Below are positions 7,662 through 15,949 of a DNA stretch of 50,011 nucleotides, in pieces. A model generated the notes under the pieces. The model worked only from the letters and a program-made list of their open reading frames with translations, searched no databases and was not told the DNA's origin. Source of the DNA: Dehalococcoidia bacterium (GTDB lineage: Bacteria; Chloroflexota; Dehalococcoidia; UBA2979); assembly GCA_028279505.1 (NCBI GenBank), contig JANQNP010000006.1:1-50011 (forward strand), in the 5' to 3' direction. The first letter of the stretch is position 1. Every line of letters starts with the position of its first letter. Position numbers and translations under genes: made by a program.

Positions 7662-8189
7662 CTAGTACCACTCCGTCTCGACGATCTTCGAGGCGTGCTC
7701 GGCGAGGGTGAGGAGGAGGCGCTCGTCGTGGTCGTCGAACATGCGGCCGTCGCGGCGATCGGTGACGTAAAGAGCGCCGCGGACTTCACCGTTGGCCCAG
7801 ATGGCGACGCCGATCAGCTTCTCCATCTCGGGGTGGTTCGAGGGGAAGCCGAAGGCGCGGGCGTGGTCCTCGACGTTCTCGAAGCGGACGGGCCGGCCGT
7901 CGAAGCGTAGCGAGCCGAGGGGGCCGTGGCCCTGCGGCGGGGTCTTGAGGCGGCGGAGGGTGGCGTCGTCGAGACCGGAGACGACGAAGCCCTCGGTGTT
8001 GTCGTGCTCATCGGTGATGGCGAGCGCGGCGTACTCGGCGCCGGTGAGGGAGCGCGCGAGGTCGCAGACGACCTGGAGCGCCTCGTCCGGGCGGTGGCGC
8101 GGGCGCAGGGTGCGGTTCGCCCGGGCGAGCGCGCGGAGGGCGCGGGCCTCGGGATCCTTGCGGCGGCGAAGGAGGTCGGTGAGCGCCAT
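7662..8189 (-). CDS. GAF domain protein
   Basis: A 175-residue protein made of a short basic N-terminal helix (LLRRRKDPEARALRALARANRTL) and one GAF domain (about 35-172), with the usual LTGAEYAALAI start, a central GHGPLGSL, and IGVAIWANGEVRGALYVTDR before the last helix. GAF domains bind small ligands or act as light, redox or dimer sensors; no output domain is present. Cys is limited (one in VVCDLA), so a bilin or iron-sulfur site is not indicated. The ATG at 8189 lies 6 bases after TACGCT. Confidence 0.8.
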   Translation of the reverse strand: MALTDLLRRRKDPEARALRALARANRTLRPRHRPDEALQVVCDLARSLTGAEYAALAITDEHDNTEGFVVSGLDDATLRRLKTPPQGHGPLGSLRFDGRPVRFENVEDHARAFGFPSNHPEMEKLIGVAIWANGEVRGALYVTDRRDGRMFDDHDERLLLTLAEHASKIVETEWY

Positions 8190-8195
8190 ATAGCG

Positions 8196-8201
8196 AGCGT
8201 A
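8196..8201 (-). promoter_or_regulatory. -10-like TACGCT six bases before an ATG start (leaderless)
   Basis: On the minus strand the order is TACGCT, six bases CGCTAT reading from CGCT, then ATG at 8189, with no ribosome site between. The arrangement is nearly the same at the MenG/UbiE gene (23299). Confidence 0.5.
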
Positions 8202-8254
8202 CGGAGACTCAGGAGGGTGGTCGACCGCCGAGGCGGGCGGGGCGATGGCGGCGG

Positions 8255-9556
8255 CTATTCGACGGAGGGTAGCTCGCGGTGGCGGACGTCCGCGTCCGAG
8301 GGCGCGGGCGGGCGGAGCGAGATGGTCTCGCCCGGCAGATGGCCGTTGCCATTGCCGTTGTCGTGCGCACTCGAGGGTGGGTCGGCGTCGACCTCGGATG
8401 ATTCGACTGGCGCCTCGGAGGGTTCGACGGACGCCGACTCGGCGCGCGCGGAGTCGGCGCGGCGGGGGGTGGCGCGGGGGTGACGATCGACGGCGTGACC
8501 GCTAGAGGGGAAGAAGCGGAGCGTGCCGGGGACTACGACGATGGCGAGGCGAGTACCGACCGCGGGCGGTTGGAGGTCCCACTCCCAGCGGGTGACCACG
8601 GAGCGCGCGCCGGTGTCATCCAGCCGGAGGCGGACCCGCCACGCCGGGCCCTCGGGGATGGCGCGCTCTACGGTGCCGACGAGGCCGGCGCCGAGATCCT
8701 GGTCGGCCGGGATCGCGAACATGGCCGAGGGGTGTGCCATGGCGGTGGCGGTCGGTTCGATCGGCGGCATCTCCGGGCCGGGGAGCGAGCCGACGCCGGG
8801 CTCGTGCAGCTCGCCATCTTCCCAGGTGCCCTCGATCAGCCGCTGGTAGCCGACCAGCTCGGCGACGATCGTCGAGGAGGGCGAGGCGAGCACGCGCGGG
8901 GTGGGACCGAGCTGGAGGACGCGGCCGCGCATAAAGACGGCGGTGACGTCTGCGAAGGCGGCGGCCTCGCGGATGTCCTGGGTGGCGACGAGGGCGGTGA
9001 CGCCGAAGTCGTGCAGCAGGTCGCCGAGCAGGTCGCGCCAGAGCGAACGCTGGAGCTCGCCGAGCATGGCGGCGGGCTCGTCCAGCAGCAGCAGGTCCGG
9101 TCGGGGCGCGATCGCGCGGGCGAGGGCGACCCGGCCGCGTGCCTCGGGCGAGAGTTCGGCCACCCGGCGGTGGGCGTGATCGGCGAGGCCGATGTGGCCG
9201 AGCAGCTCGGTGGCGTGCTGGTCGCACTGCTCGTCGGACCAGCCGCGGGCGCGCATGCCGAAGGCGACGTTGGCGAGGGCGGTCTGGGCCTCGAAGAGGG
9301 CGAGGTTCTGGAAGATGAGGCCGATGCGGCGTTCGTGAGCGGGTCGGTTGAGGACGGAGACGCCGTCGATCAGCACGTCGCCGCGGTCGAGCGGATCGAG
9401 GCCAGCGATGGCGCGGAGCAGGGCGGTCTTGCCGGTGCCGGCGGGTCCGACGAGGGCCGCGATGCGGCCGTCGTCGATCTCGAGCGAGACGCCGTTGAGC
9501 GCCGGGGCGCCCGGTTGGGCGCGGCGCGCGAGCGAGCGGACGGCGAGCGAGGCCAC
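8255..9556 (-). CDS. ABC transporter ATP-binding protein with degenerate motifs
   Basis: A 433-residue ABC ATPase paired with the two-domain permease that precedes it on this strand. Walker A is GPAGTGKT (37-44), the Q-loop is LIFQN, and Walker B is LLLLDEP with D159 and E160. The signature reads LSPEA (135-139) instead of LSGGQ, the D-loop is not SALD, and the H-loop position is Q193 (ATQD) where importers have His. A TOBE-like region covers about 235-365, then a roughly 65-residue Ser/Glu/Pro/Asn-rich tail that looks disordered. It may hydrolyse ATP slowly or be regulated unusually. The permease type suggests thiamine, iron or a similar substrate. Confidence 0.82.
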   Translation of the reverse strand: MASLAVRSLARRAQPGAPALNGVSLEIDDGRIAALVGPAGTGKTALLRAIAGLDPLDRGDVLIDGVSVLNRPAHERRIGLIFQNLALFEAQTALANVAFGMRARGWSDEQCDQHATELLGHIGLADHAHRRVAELSPEARGRVALARAIAPRPDLLLLDEPAAMLGELQRSLWRDLLGDLLHDFGVTALVATQDIREAAAFADVTAVFMRGRVLQLGPTPRVLASPSSTIVAELVGYQRLIEGTWEDGELHEPGVGSLPGPEMPPIEPTATAMAHPSAMFAIPADQDLGAGLVGTVERAIPEGPAWRVRLRLDDTGARSVVTRWEWDLQPPAVGTRLAIVVVPGTLRFFPSSGHAVDRHPRATPRRADSARAESASVEPSEAPVESSEVDADPPSSAHDNGNGNGHLPGETISLRPPAPSDADVRHRELPSVE

Positions 9557-9557
9557 G

Positions 9558-11144
9558 TCAGAACTCCGTGATCTCCCGGGACCGCCGGTATTCGATGGTA
9601 ACGAAGAGGATCGTCACGAGTAGAGCGAGACACCCCGCGAGTGCGAAGGCGCGCCCATCAGCGGTCGCCGATCGCTGCTCCAACGCGAGCGCGATCGCGG
9701 CCGAGGCCGGGGCGGTATCGAGGCGCTGGAGCAGCAGCGCGGCGCCGACTTCGCCCATCGACCAGGTGAGCGTGAGCACGCCGGCGATGGCGAGCTGGGC
9801 GCGGATCGAACCGGCGGCGAGGCGATTCCAGCTCTCCCAGCGGGAGGCGCCGAGGAGGGTCGCGGCCTCGAACTGGGAGCGCAGTCGTGAGCGTGCGCCC
9901 GGCAGGAGCACGCGGATCAGCAGCGGCAGGGCGATGCCGACGTGGACGAACAGCAGCCAGAGCGAGCTGTCGAGGCCGGCCATTCGCAGGCCCGAGGCGA
10001 GCGCGACGGAGAGCAGCAGCGGCAACAGCAACGCCGTCTCCACCGCCACGGCGGCCCAGCCTCGGAGGGGGGCGATCACGATGGCGATCGCCAGGCCGAG
10101 CGGGAGCGCGATCAGGAACGCGGCGACGCCGAGGATCAGCGAGCGCTGGATCGCGTCGAGCGCGTCGACCTCGAAGGGGCGAGCGTCCTCGAAGATCGCG
10201 GCGATGTTGCCGCCGGTGACCTGCTCGCTCGCGCCGATCGTGACGGTGCCGTGGAGCAGGGCAACGATCGGGGCGAGGACCGTGGCGGCCGCGAGGAGGA
10301 ATGAGCCGGCAAGCAGGACACGTTCGCGGGGAGCGAGCTGGGCGAGCGCGCGGTACTCGACGTCGCCGGCGAAGGTCGCGTGATCCGGTCGGTAGCGCAC
10401 GAAGACGGCGAGGGCCGCACCGACGATCAGGACGAGCACCACGGCGGCACCCGCGGCGGGTGGGGCGACCTCGGTGCCCTCGGTGGAGCCGACCAGCAGC
10501 GGGAGCGCGGTCCTCGAACCTGACGTGAGCAGGTGGGCGGTGGCGAAGGCGCTGACGGCGAGCGCGAACGCGAGCGCCCAGGCGGCAAGCACCGGGCGGC
10601 CGAGCGCCGGGACGAGGTGCCAGCGGATCATCTGCCACTCGTTCAGGCCGAGCGTGCGCGCGGTCTCGGACTCGCGGGGGTCGAGGGCGAGCCAGGCGCC
10701 GCCACCGAGGCGGACGCCGACCGCGAGCCCGAAGCTGGCGTTCACGACGGGCAGGAGGACCGGGTGCGCGGGCAGCATCCACGACGCGCCGAGGGCGATG
10801 CCCAGCGGCGGGAGCACGATGGGGACGGTGAGCAGGGCGCGGACGAGGCGCCGCGCCGGCACGGCGAGCCGGGCGAGCGACCAACCGATCGGGATCGAGA
10901 GCGCGACGCCGAGCGTGGCGGCCAACGCGCCCTGCCAGAGACTGAACCAGGTCGCCGACGCGGTCCGGGTGGACCACGCCTCGGAGGCGCGGGCGTCGAA
11001 GAGCAGGGGGGCGAGCGGCCAGAGCAGGAGCGTCGCGGCGAGGAGGCCGAGGGCGATGCGCGCGCCGGCGGGCAGCGAGCGCACGTTGAGCTGCCGGGCG
11101 AGCGACCGATCGGGGTCGGGGATGTCACGAGCGAGTGCGGTCAC
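9558..11144 (-). CDS. ABC transporter permease, two fused permease domains (ThiP/FbpB-like)
   Basis: A 528-residue inner-membrane protein with about 12 hydrophobic segments. It contains two copies of the binding-protein-dependent permease domain, each with a cytoplasmic EAA-type loop: ESETARTLGLNEWQMIRWHL in the first half and EAATLLGASRWESWNRLAAG in the second. This length and duplication match ThiP (thiamine) and FbpB-type (iron) permeases. Its GTG start follows TAGGAT by 7 bases with no ribosome site. The ATPase gene starts 1 base after its stop. No substrate-binding protein gene is in the window, so the substrate stays open. Confidence 0.85.
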   Translation of the reverse strand: MTALARDIPDPDRSLARQLNVRSLPAGARIALGLLAATLLLWPLAPLLFDARASEAWSTRTASATWFSLWQGALAATLGVALSIPIGWSLARLAVPARRLVRALLTVPIVLPPLGIALGASWMLPAHPVLLPVVNASFGLAVGVRLGGGAWLALDPRESETARTLGLNEWQMIRWHLVPALGRPVLAAWALAFALAVSAFATAHLLTSGSRTALPLLVGSTEGTEVAPPAAGAAVVLVLIVGAALAVFVRYRPDHATFAGDVEYRALAQLAPRERVLLAGSFLLAAATVLAPIVALLHGTVTIGASEQVTGGNIAAIFEDARPFEVDALDAIQRSLILGVAAFLIALPLGLAIAIVIAPLRGWAAVAVETALLLPLLLSVALASGLRMAGLDSSLWLLFVHVGIALPLLIRVLLPGARSRLRSQFEAATLLGASRWESWNRLAAGSIRAQLAIAGVLTLTWSMGEVGAALLLQRLDTAPASAAIALALEQRSATADGRAFALAGCLALLVTILFVTIEYRRSREITEF

Positions 11145-11151
11145 GTGGCCA

Positions 11152-11157
11152 ATCCTA
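11152..11157 (-). promoter_or_regulatory. -10-like TAGGAT seven bases before a GTG start (leaderless)
   Basis: TAGGAT on the minus strand is followed by TGGCCAC and then GTG at 11144. No Shine-Dalgarno fits between. Confidence 0.45.
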
Positions 11158-11189
11158 GTGGGCGGCCGGGACCGGTGACCTCGGGGCGC

Positions 11190-11954
11190 TCACCCACCTC
11201 GTCCCTCCTCGTCAACGACATCGAGGATCAGCGCGGCGTGGTCGCTCAGGATCTCGCGACGGGCGGCGCGCTCGCCGCGCGGCTTGCCCCACTGGTAGCG
11301 GACGTGCGTCAGCCGGTCGTGCAGACCCGGGTTGAGGAAGGCCTGGTCGAGCCGGAAGCCGTTGCCTCCGTTCGGGGAGTACCAGGTGAAGGCGCGGCGC
11401 TCGCCGTGGAGGTGGCGGAAGGCGTCGCGCCAGCCGGCCGCGTCGAGGCCGCGGAGCCAGCCGTCCTCGACGGGTCCGAAGGTGGGGACCTCCTCGTCGA
11501 GCCCGGCGCGGCCGGAGTTGGTGTCGCCAATCAGCATCGCCGGGCCGCCGCGCCAGCGGCGTGCGACGGAGAGGGCGGAGGCGAGGTAGCGATCCTTGCG
11601 ACCGGTGACGCGGTTCGGGACGTGCATGGCGGCGAGGTCGAAGGGTTGCGGGGCATCGACAGTAGCGAGCAGCCAGCGACGGGGCTCGACCGGGGCGGCG
11701 CGGAGGGTGCGGAGGCGGATCGGCCAGCGGGAGGCGACGAGCAGGCCGTTCACGGCCGGTGCGTCGCCGCCGGCGGTGGTGTGCTGGTGCGCGAGGCCGC
11801 GACGGGCGAGCCGTTCCGCGAGCCAGGTGCTGGGTGGGGTCCCTCGGAACTCGCTGAGCACGACGATGTCCGGCCGCCAGCGCCGGAGCTGGTCGGCGAT
11901 GTGCTCGACCCGCTTGCCACCGCCGGCGCGGATGTTCCAGCCAATGACGCGCAT
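11190..11954 (-). CDS. Endonuclease/exonuclease/phosphatase (EEP) family protein
   Basis: A 254-residue EEP-fold hydrolase. The conserved catalytic landmarks appear in order: N in MRVIGWNIRAGG, E in IVVLSEF, the HVPN segment, GDTNSG (Asp and Asn), and the terminal SDHAALI (Asp-His). The metal-dependent phosphodiesterase site therefore looks intact. Family substrates range from DNA to phosphoinositides, and nothing here separates them. No signal peptide is visible. The ATG at 11954 is chosen because the motif-bearing fold starts there; the in-frame upstream part is low complexity and overlaps the acyl-CoA dehydrogenase gene. Confidence 0.8.
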   Translation of the reverse strand: MRVIGWNIRAGGGKRVEHIADQLRRWRPDIVVLSEFRGTPPSTWLAERLARRGLAHQHTTAGGDAPAVNGLLVASRWPIRLRTLRAAPVEPRRWLLATVDAPQPFDLAAMHVPNRVTGRKDRYLASALSVARRWRGGPAMLIGDTNSGRAGLDEEVPTFGPVEDGWLRGLDAAGWRDAFRHLHGERRAFTWYSPNGGNGFRLDQAFLNPGLHDRLTHVRYQWGKPRGERAARREILSDHAALILDVVDEEGRGG

Positions 11955-11976
11955 CCGTGCGCCGGCCCCTCGGCGG

Positions 11977-13140
11977 TTAGACCTGGCCGGCGTCGAACTC
12001 GATGCGGCCGCGGGCGATGTTGAGGCGGAGGATGTCGGAGGCGCCGCCGGTGAAGCGGGCGGAACGCACCTCGCGGTAGGCACGCTCGAGCGGGTGGCCC
12101 TCGACGAGCGCGCCGCCGCTGGCGAGCTGGACGGCCTGGTCGACGATGAAGCCGGCCTGCTCGGTGCAGAAGACCTTGGCGGCCATCACCTCGTTGATCG
12201 CGGCCTCCTCGTCTTCCTCGACGAGGCGCGCGGTGCGGTAGAGGACGCTGCGCGCGGCGTAGGCGGCGATGCGGATGTCGGCGTAGCGAAGGCGGATGCC
12301 CTCGCGGTCGGCGAGGCGCTGACCGCTGCGGTGCGGCTGCTGGATGTGCTGGTCGATGAAGTCCACGGCCCAGACTCCGAGACCGGTCGTCTGGGCGGCG
12401 ACGGCGAGCCGCTCGTGGCCAATGTTGCCGAGGGCGCGCGGCATCCCCTCGCCGACGGTGCCGATCACGTGCCACGCCGGCACGCGCGCGCCGTCGAAGG
12501 AGAGCTCGACGTGTGAGCCGCCCTCGAGGCTGTGGAACTCGCGGTCGATGGTGACGCCGTCAGTCTCGCGGTCGATGATCAGCATCGCGGGGCCGGCGGG
12601 CTGCGAGGAGCCCTCGGCGGCTTCGACGTTCACGAGGGCGGCGTAGTAGTCGGCGGTGGCGCCGCCGGTGACGTAGGACTTGTGGCCGGTGACGAGTAGG
12701 TCGTCGCCGTCCCAGGTGGCCCAGGTCGGCTTGCCGGCTTTCTCGCCGCTGGCCTCGGTGAAGGCGAAGGAGCCGCGCTTCTCGCCGCGGAGCACCGGGT
12801 CGAGGTAGTGCTCCTTGAGCTGGCCCTCGGCGGAGGCGAGCATGCCGGGCCCAGGGCCGAAGACGTAGCGCGCGAGCCGGAGGTGGCCGGCGGCCAGCGC
12901 TTCGCGCAGCGCCGTCTGCGCCAGCGGGCCGGCGGCGGTCCCGCCGAATTCGACGGGCTGGGTGAGCGACCACATGCCGGCCTCACGCGAGCGTTCGCGG
13001 ACCTGCTGGATCAGCTCGGGCGGGATCGGCGCGCGCGGATCCTCGGGGAGCTGATCCTCGAGCGGACAGAGCTCGTCGTTGACCAGCGTGACCATGCGGT
13101 CGCGCAGGACTTCGATGGCGGTGGGGAGCGATTCGGGCAT
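11977..13140 (-). CDS. Acyl-CoA dehydrogenase family protein
   Basis: A 387-residue flavoprotein fold that should take electrons from an acyl-CoA to ETF. The flavin-contact segment FAFTEASGEKAGK, the LLVTGHKSYVTGGATADYY strand, the ERLAVAAQTTGLG helix and the C-terminal ILRLNIARG are typical. The usual catalytic Glu (in an EGT motif before IxR) is replaced here: the segment reads RFTGGASDILR. The alternative Glu position used by isovaleryl-CoA dehydrogenase (REAFG) reads HRSGQRL. The base is thus not apparent, and the protein may work with a partner or do different chemistry. It lies 22 bases upstream of the EEP gene. Confidence 0.85.
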   Translation of the reverse strand: MPESLPTAIEVLRDRMVTLVNDELCPLEDQLPEDPRAPIPPELIQQVRERSREAGMWSLTQPVEFGGTAAGPLAQTALREALAAGHLRLARYVFGPGPGMLASAEGQLKEHYLDPVLRGEKRGSFAFTEASGEKAGKPTWATWDGDDLLVTGHKSYVTGGATADYYAALVNVEAAEGSSQPAGPAMLIIDRETDGVTIDREFHSLEGGSHVELSFDGARVPAWHVIGTVGEGMPRALGNIGHERLAVAAQTTGLGVWAVDFIDQHIQQPHRSGQRLADREGIRLRYADIRIAAYAARSVLYRTARLVEEDEEAAINEVMAAKVFCTEQAGFIVDQAVQLASGGALVEGHPLERAYREVRSARFTGGASDILRLNIARGRIEFDAGQV

Positions 13141-13204
13141 GGGGCACCTCGTGAGCCGAGGCTACTCGGCGGCCCCGGTCGCGAGCCAGCCGGCCCGCTC
13201 GCCG

Positions 13205-14854
13205 CTAGACCGCGTCGCCGAGGGAGGCGGCGATCTCGTCGACGAGGGCGCTCAGATCCTGCGAGGCGTCGAGCGCGAGGTGCGCGCCCTCCGAAGCCCC
13301 GATCGACTCGAAGGTGGCGGCCTGCAACTCGAAGACGGCGGCCGTCGCGTCCGAGGTGGCGAGCGGATCCGAGGCGCGTTCGGCGATCCGGGCGAGCGCG
13401 GTCTCGTCGGTGATGCACAGCTCGGCGATCAGCGCCGGGGCGCCGTTCGCGTGCGCGACCTCGAGGGCGGCGGCGCGATCGCGTGCCCTCGAGTGCGTCG
13501 CGTCGAGGACGACGGGCCGACCGGCGGCGAGGTGCGCGGCGGCGCGCTCGCGCATGGCCTCGTAGGTGCGGTCGTTCATCGCGGGACCATAGACCTCGTC
13601 GGTGCGATCCGGGGGGACGTGCTCGCGCGGGGAGATGCCGACCAGCTCCTTGCGGACGACGTCGGAGGAGACGTAGGCGGCGCCGATACGCGCGGCGAGC
13701 GAAGCGCCGACGGTGGACTTGCCGGTGCCGGAGCGACCGGCGAGGACGACCATCACCGGGTCAGCGGCGCGCTCGACGTACTTCGCGGCGAGCGCGAAGT
13801 AGCGGCGGGCGGAGTCGGCGAGCGCGCGTCGCTGGGCCGGTTCGATCTCGGCCGCCTGCGAGCCCATCGACTCGACCTTGCCTCGGACGAAGGCGCGGAA
13901 CGCGCGGTGGAGCGGCTGGAGCACGGGCATCGTCTCGTCGCCGACCGCGGCGATGTAGCGCCCGGCGAGCTCGTCGCCGAGCTCTGGGCGGCCGCGCGCC
14001 TCGAGGTCCATCGACAGGAAGGCGACGTCGTAGCCGACGTCGAGCAGCCGGAACTGGAACCACTCGGTGAACTCGAGGCAGTCGACGATCACGATCTCGT
14101 CGTCGAGCAGGTAGACGTGCATCGCGTGGAGGTCGCCGTGGCCGTCGACGACCCGTCCCGCGGCGAGGCGCTGATCGAACAACCTCGACTCGCGCTCGAT
14201 CAACGCCGTGGCGTAATCGCGCATGGCGTTCGCGTCCGCTGGATCCCATGTCTCGCCGATGAACGGCTCGGCCTCACCCTGCTCGCGTGCCCACCAGCCG
14301 CGCTCGGCCTCGCCGCCCGCGAAGGTAGGGTCGTTCGGGACGACGGTCGCGCCGGCGTGGAAGGTCACGAGGGTGGCTGCGAGCCGCCGCACGAGGTCGG
14401 GCGGCACCGCCTCGACGTCGATCAGGTTGGCGAGGATGCGGTCGTCGGGCAGCCGCGCCATCTCGACGGCCCACTCGACCACGGACGCGTCGGCGGGTGG
14501 ATCGCCCTCGAGGATCTCGTGATGGCCGTCGGGGTAGCGCACGACGGGGTGAACGCCGCGGTAGACGTCGGCGGCGAGGCGGCGGTTCAGCTCGACCTCG
14601 CGGAGGCAGAACTGGTGGCGGGTCTCGGCGTCGAGCTGGTTCACGAAGCCGAAGTCGACGGGCTTCTTCGTCTTGTAGACGCGGTCGCCGGCGATGAAGA
14701 CGTAGGAGATGTGGGTCTGGATCAGCTCGACGGCCGCGGGCGCGTTCGGGAACGCTGCCGGATCGAGGAGTGCGCGCACGTAGTCGGGTAGCGCGTCGGC
14801 GCCCGCATCGTCGGCGTCCAGTGGCGGAGGTTCCTCGGGGGTATCGGTCGTCAC
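13205..14854 (-). CDS. APH-like kinase fused to P-loop kinase domain
   Basis: A 549-residue two-domain protein. The N-terminal part (to about 350) is an aminoglycoside-phosphotransferase-like kinase with the catalytic loop VVDGHGDLHAMHVYL and the metal-binding IVDCLEF. The C-terminal part has Walker A GRSGTGKST and a LDATHSRARDR segment, like zeta-toxin/gluconate-kinase type P-loop kinases. This two-part architecture is known as a conserved bacterial family of unsettled function. I used the GTG at 14854 (VTTDTPEEPP), because the longer reading to 15001 would overlap the divergent gene and is low complexity. There is no obvious ribosome site. Confidence 0.8.
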   Translation of the reverse strand: MTTDTPEEPPPLDADDAGADALPDYVRALLDPAAFPNAPAAVELIQTHISYVFIAGDRVYKTKKPVDFGFVNQLDAETRHQFCLREVELNRRLAADVYRGVHPVVRYPDGHHEILEGDPPADASVVEWAVEMARLPDDRILANLIDVEAVPPDLVRRLAATLVTFHAGATVVPNDPTFAGGEAERGWWAREQGEAEPFIGETWDPADANAMRDYATALIERESRLFDQRLAAGRVVDGHGDLHAMHVYLLDDEIVIVDCLEFTEWFQFRLLDVGYDVAFLSMDLEARGRPELGDELAGRYIAAVGDETMPVLQPLHRAFRAFVRGKVESMGSQAAEIEPAQRRALADSARRYFALAAKYVERAADPVMVVLAGRSGTGKSTVGASLAARIGAAYVSSDVVRKELVGISPREHVPPDRTDEVYGPAMNDRTYEAMRERAAAHLAAGRPVVLDATHSRARDRAAALEVAHANGAPALIAELCITDETALARIAERASDPLATSDATAAVFELQAATFESIGASEGAHLALDASQDLSALVDEIAASLGDAV

Positions 14855-14980
14855 GGGCGGACGGTAGGGACGCGGCGAGTGTCGCGTCAAGCCATCTGCA
14901 GGGCCAGACAAGCCGTGGCGGGGGCGGATGGTACGCTGCCACGCCGAACGTGATGCAGCAGTGAACAGGTCGCCGGCGCG

Positions 14981-15865
14981 ATGTCCGAACCGTGGCAGCA
15001 TTTCCTCCAGTCGCAGCGGCTGAAGCTCAGCTACTGGACCTGGGGCGACGCCGCCAATCCGCCGCTAATCCTGGTCCACGGTGGGCGTGACCACGCGCGG
15101 TCGTGGGACTTCGTCGCCGAGCGACTCACCGATCGCTACCACGTGCTCGCGTGCGACCTGCGAGGACACGGCGACTCCGAGTGGTCTCGTGGGTCGCACT
15201 ACGGGACGCCCGAGCACGTGCTCGACCTCGTGTCGTTGATCGACCTCGTGGGTGGGCGGGCGACGGTGGTGGGGCACTCGTTCGGCGGGGCGATCACGCT
15301 GCTGGCGGCGAGCGCGTTCCCCGATCACTTCGAGCGCGTCGTGTCGATCGAGGGCGCGGGCGCGTGGGCGAGCAACGACGCGATCACGCCGGACCAGTTC
15401 CGGACGTGGGCGAAGCAGTCGCGCGGCACGGAGCAGCGCAGCCCTCGGGTGTATCCGAGCATCGAGGAGGCGCGGGACCGGATGCGCGAAGCGAACCCGC
15501 GACTGACCTCGGAGATGGCGATGCACCTCGCGCGGTGGGGGACGAACGGGATCGACGGCGGGTACGTGTGGAAGTTCGATCCGTGGCTGTACGCGCGGTC
15601 GGAGCTACACAACCTGCGGTTCGAGGAGATCGAGACGCTGTGGCGCGACCTGCGCGCGCCGGTGCTGCACCTCTCCGGGTCCGAGTCGCACTTCGACCGC
15701 AGCTCGGTGAACGGGCAGCCGGTGGAGTCGTACTTCGCCGATGCCCAGGCGCTCACAATCGAGGGCGCGGGGCACTGGGCGCATCACGATCAGCTCGATG
15801 CGACGGTCGCGGCGATCCGCGAGTTCCTCGGGTTGCCGGCGGCTGACGAGGCCGCCGAATCCTAG
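14981..15865 (+). CDS. Alpha/beta hydrolase
   Basis: A 294-residue alpha/beta hydrolase. Visible are the oxyanion HGGRDHARSWD, the nucleophile elbow VGHSFGGA (Ser near residue 104), an acidic residue after LHLSGSESHFD and the His in GAGHWAHHDQ. The catalytic triad seems complete; the lid between is moderate in size. The substrate is unknown. It is divergent from the kinase fusion, and a TACGCT at about 14934-14939 in the shared 126-base gap may be its -10 box, leaving an untranslated leader of roughly 35 bases. Confidence 0.82.
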   Translation: MSEPWQHFLQSQRLKLSYWTWGDAANPPLILVHGGRDHARSWDFVAERLTDRYHVLACDLRGHGDSEWSRGSHYGTPEHVLDLVSLIDLVGGRATVVGHSFGGAITLLAASAFPDHFERVVSIEGAGAWASNDAITPDQFRTWAKQSRGTEQRSPRVYPSIEEARDRMREANPRLTSEMAMHLARWGTNGIDGGYVWKFDPWLYARSELHNLRFEEIETLWRDLRAPVLHLSGSESHFDRSSVNGQPVESYFADAQALTIEGAGHWAHHDQLDATVAAIREFLGLPAADEAAES

Positions 15866-15905
15866 TTTTCCCTTAGGGAGTTTTTGACGAAGCGTCCGTA
15901 GACTG

Positions 15906-15935
15906 TTGTCACCAGTCTCACGCGATCCGTAGAAC
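15906..15935 (+). promoter_or_regulatory. Candidate promoter TTGTCA-18-TAGAAC before accDA
   Basis: TTGTCA (15906-15911), an 18-base spacer and TAGAAC (15930-15935) precede the fused carboxyltransferase gene. A CAGGAG ribosome site follows at about 15939. The match to sigma-70 is fair only. Confidence 0.35.
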
Positions 15936-15949
15936 CCTCAGGAGCGCGG

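Noticed and set aside
15884..15904. TTGACG ... TAGACT promoter before accDA
   Set aside because: The spacer is only 9 bases, too short for a sigma-70 promoter.
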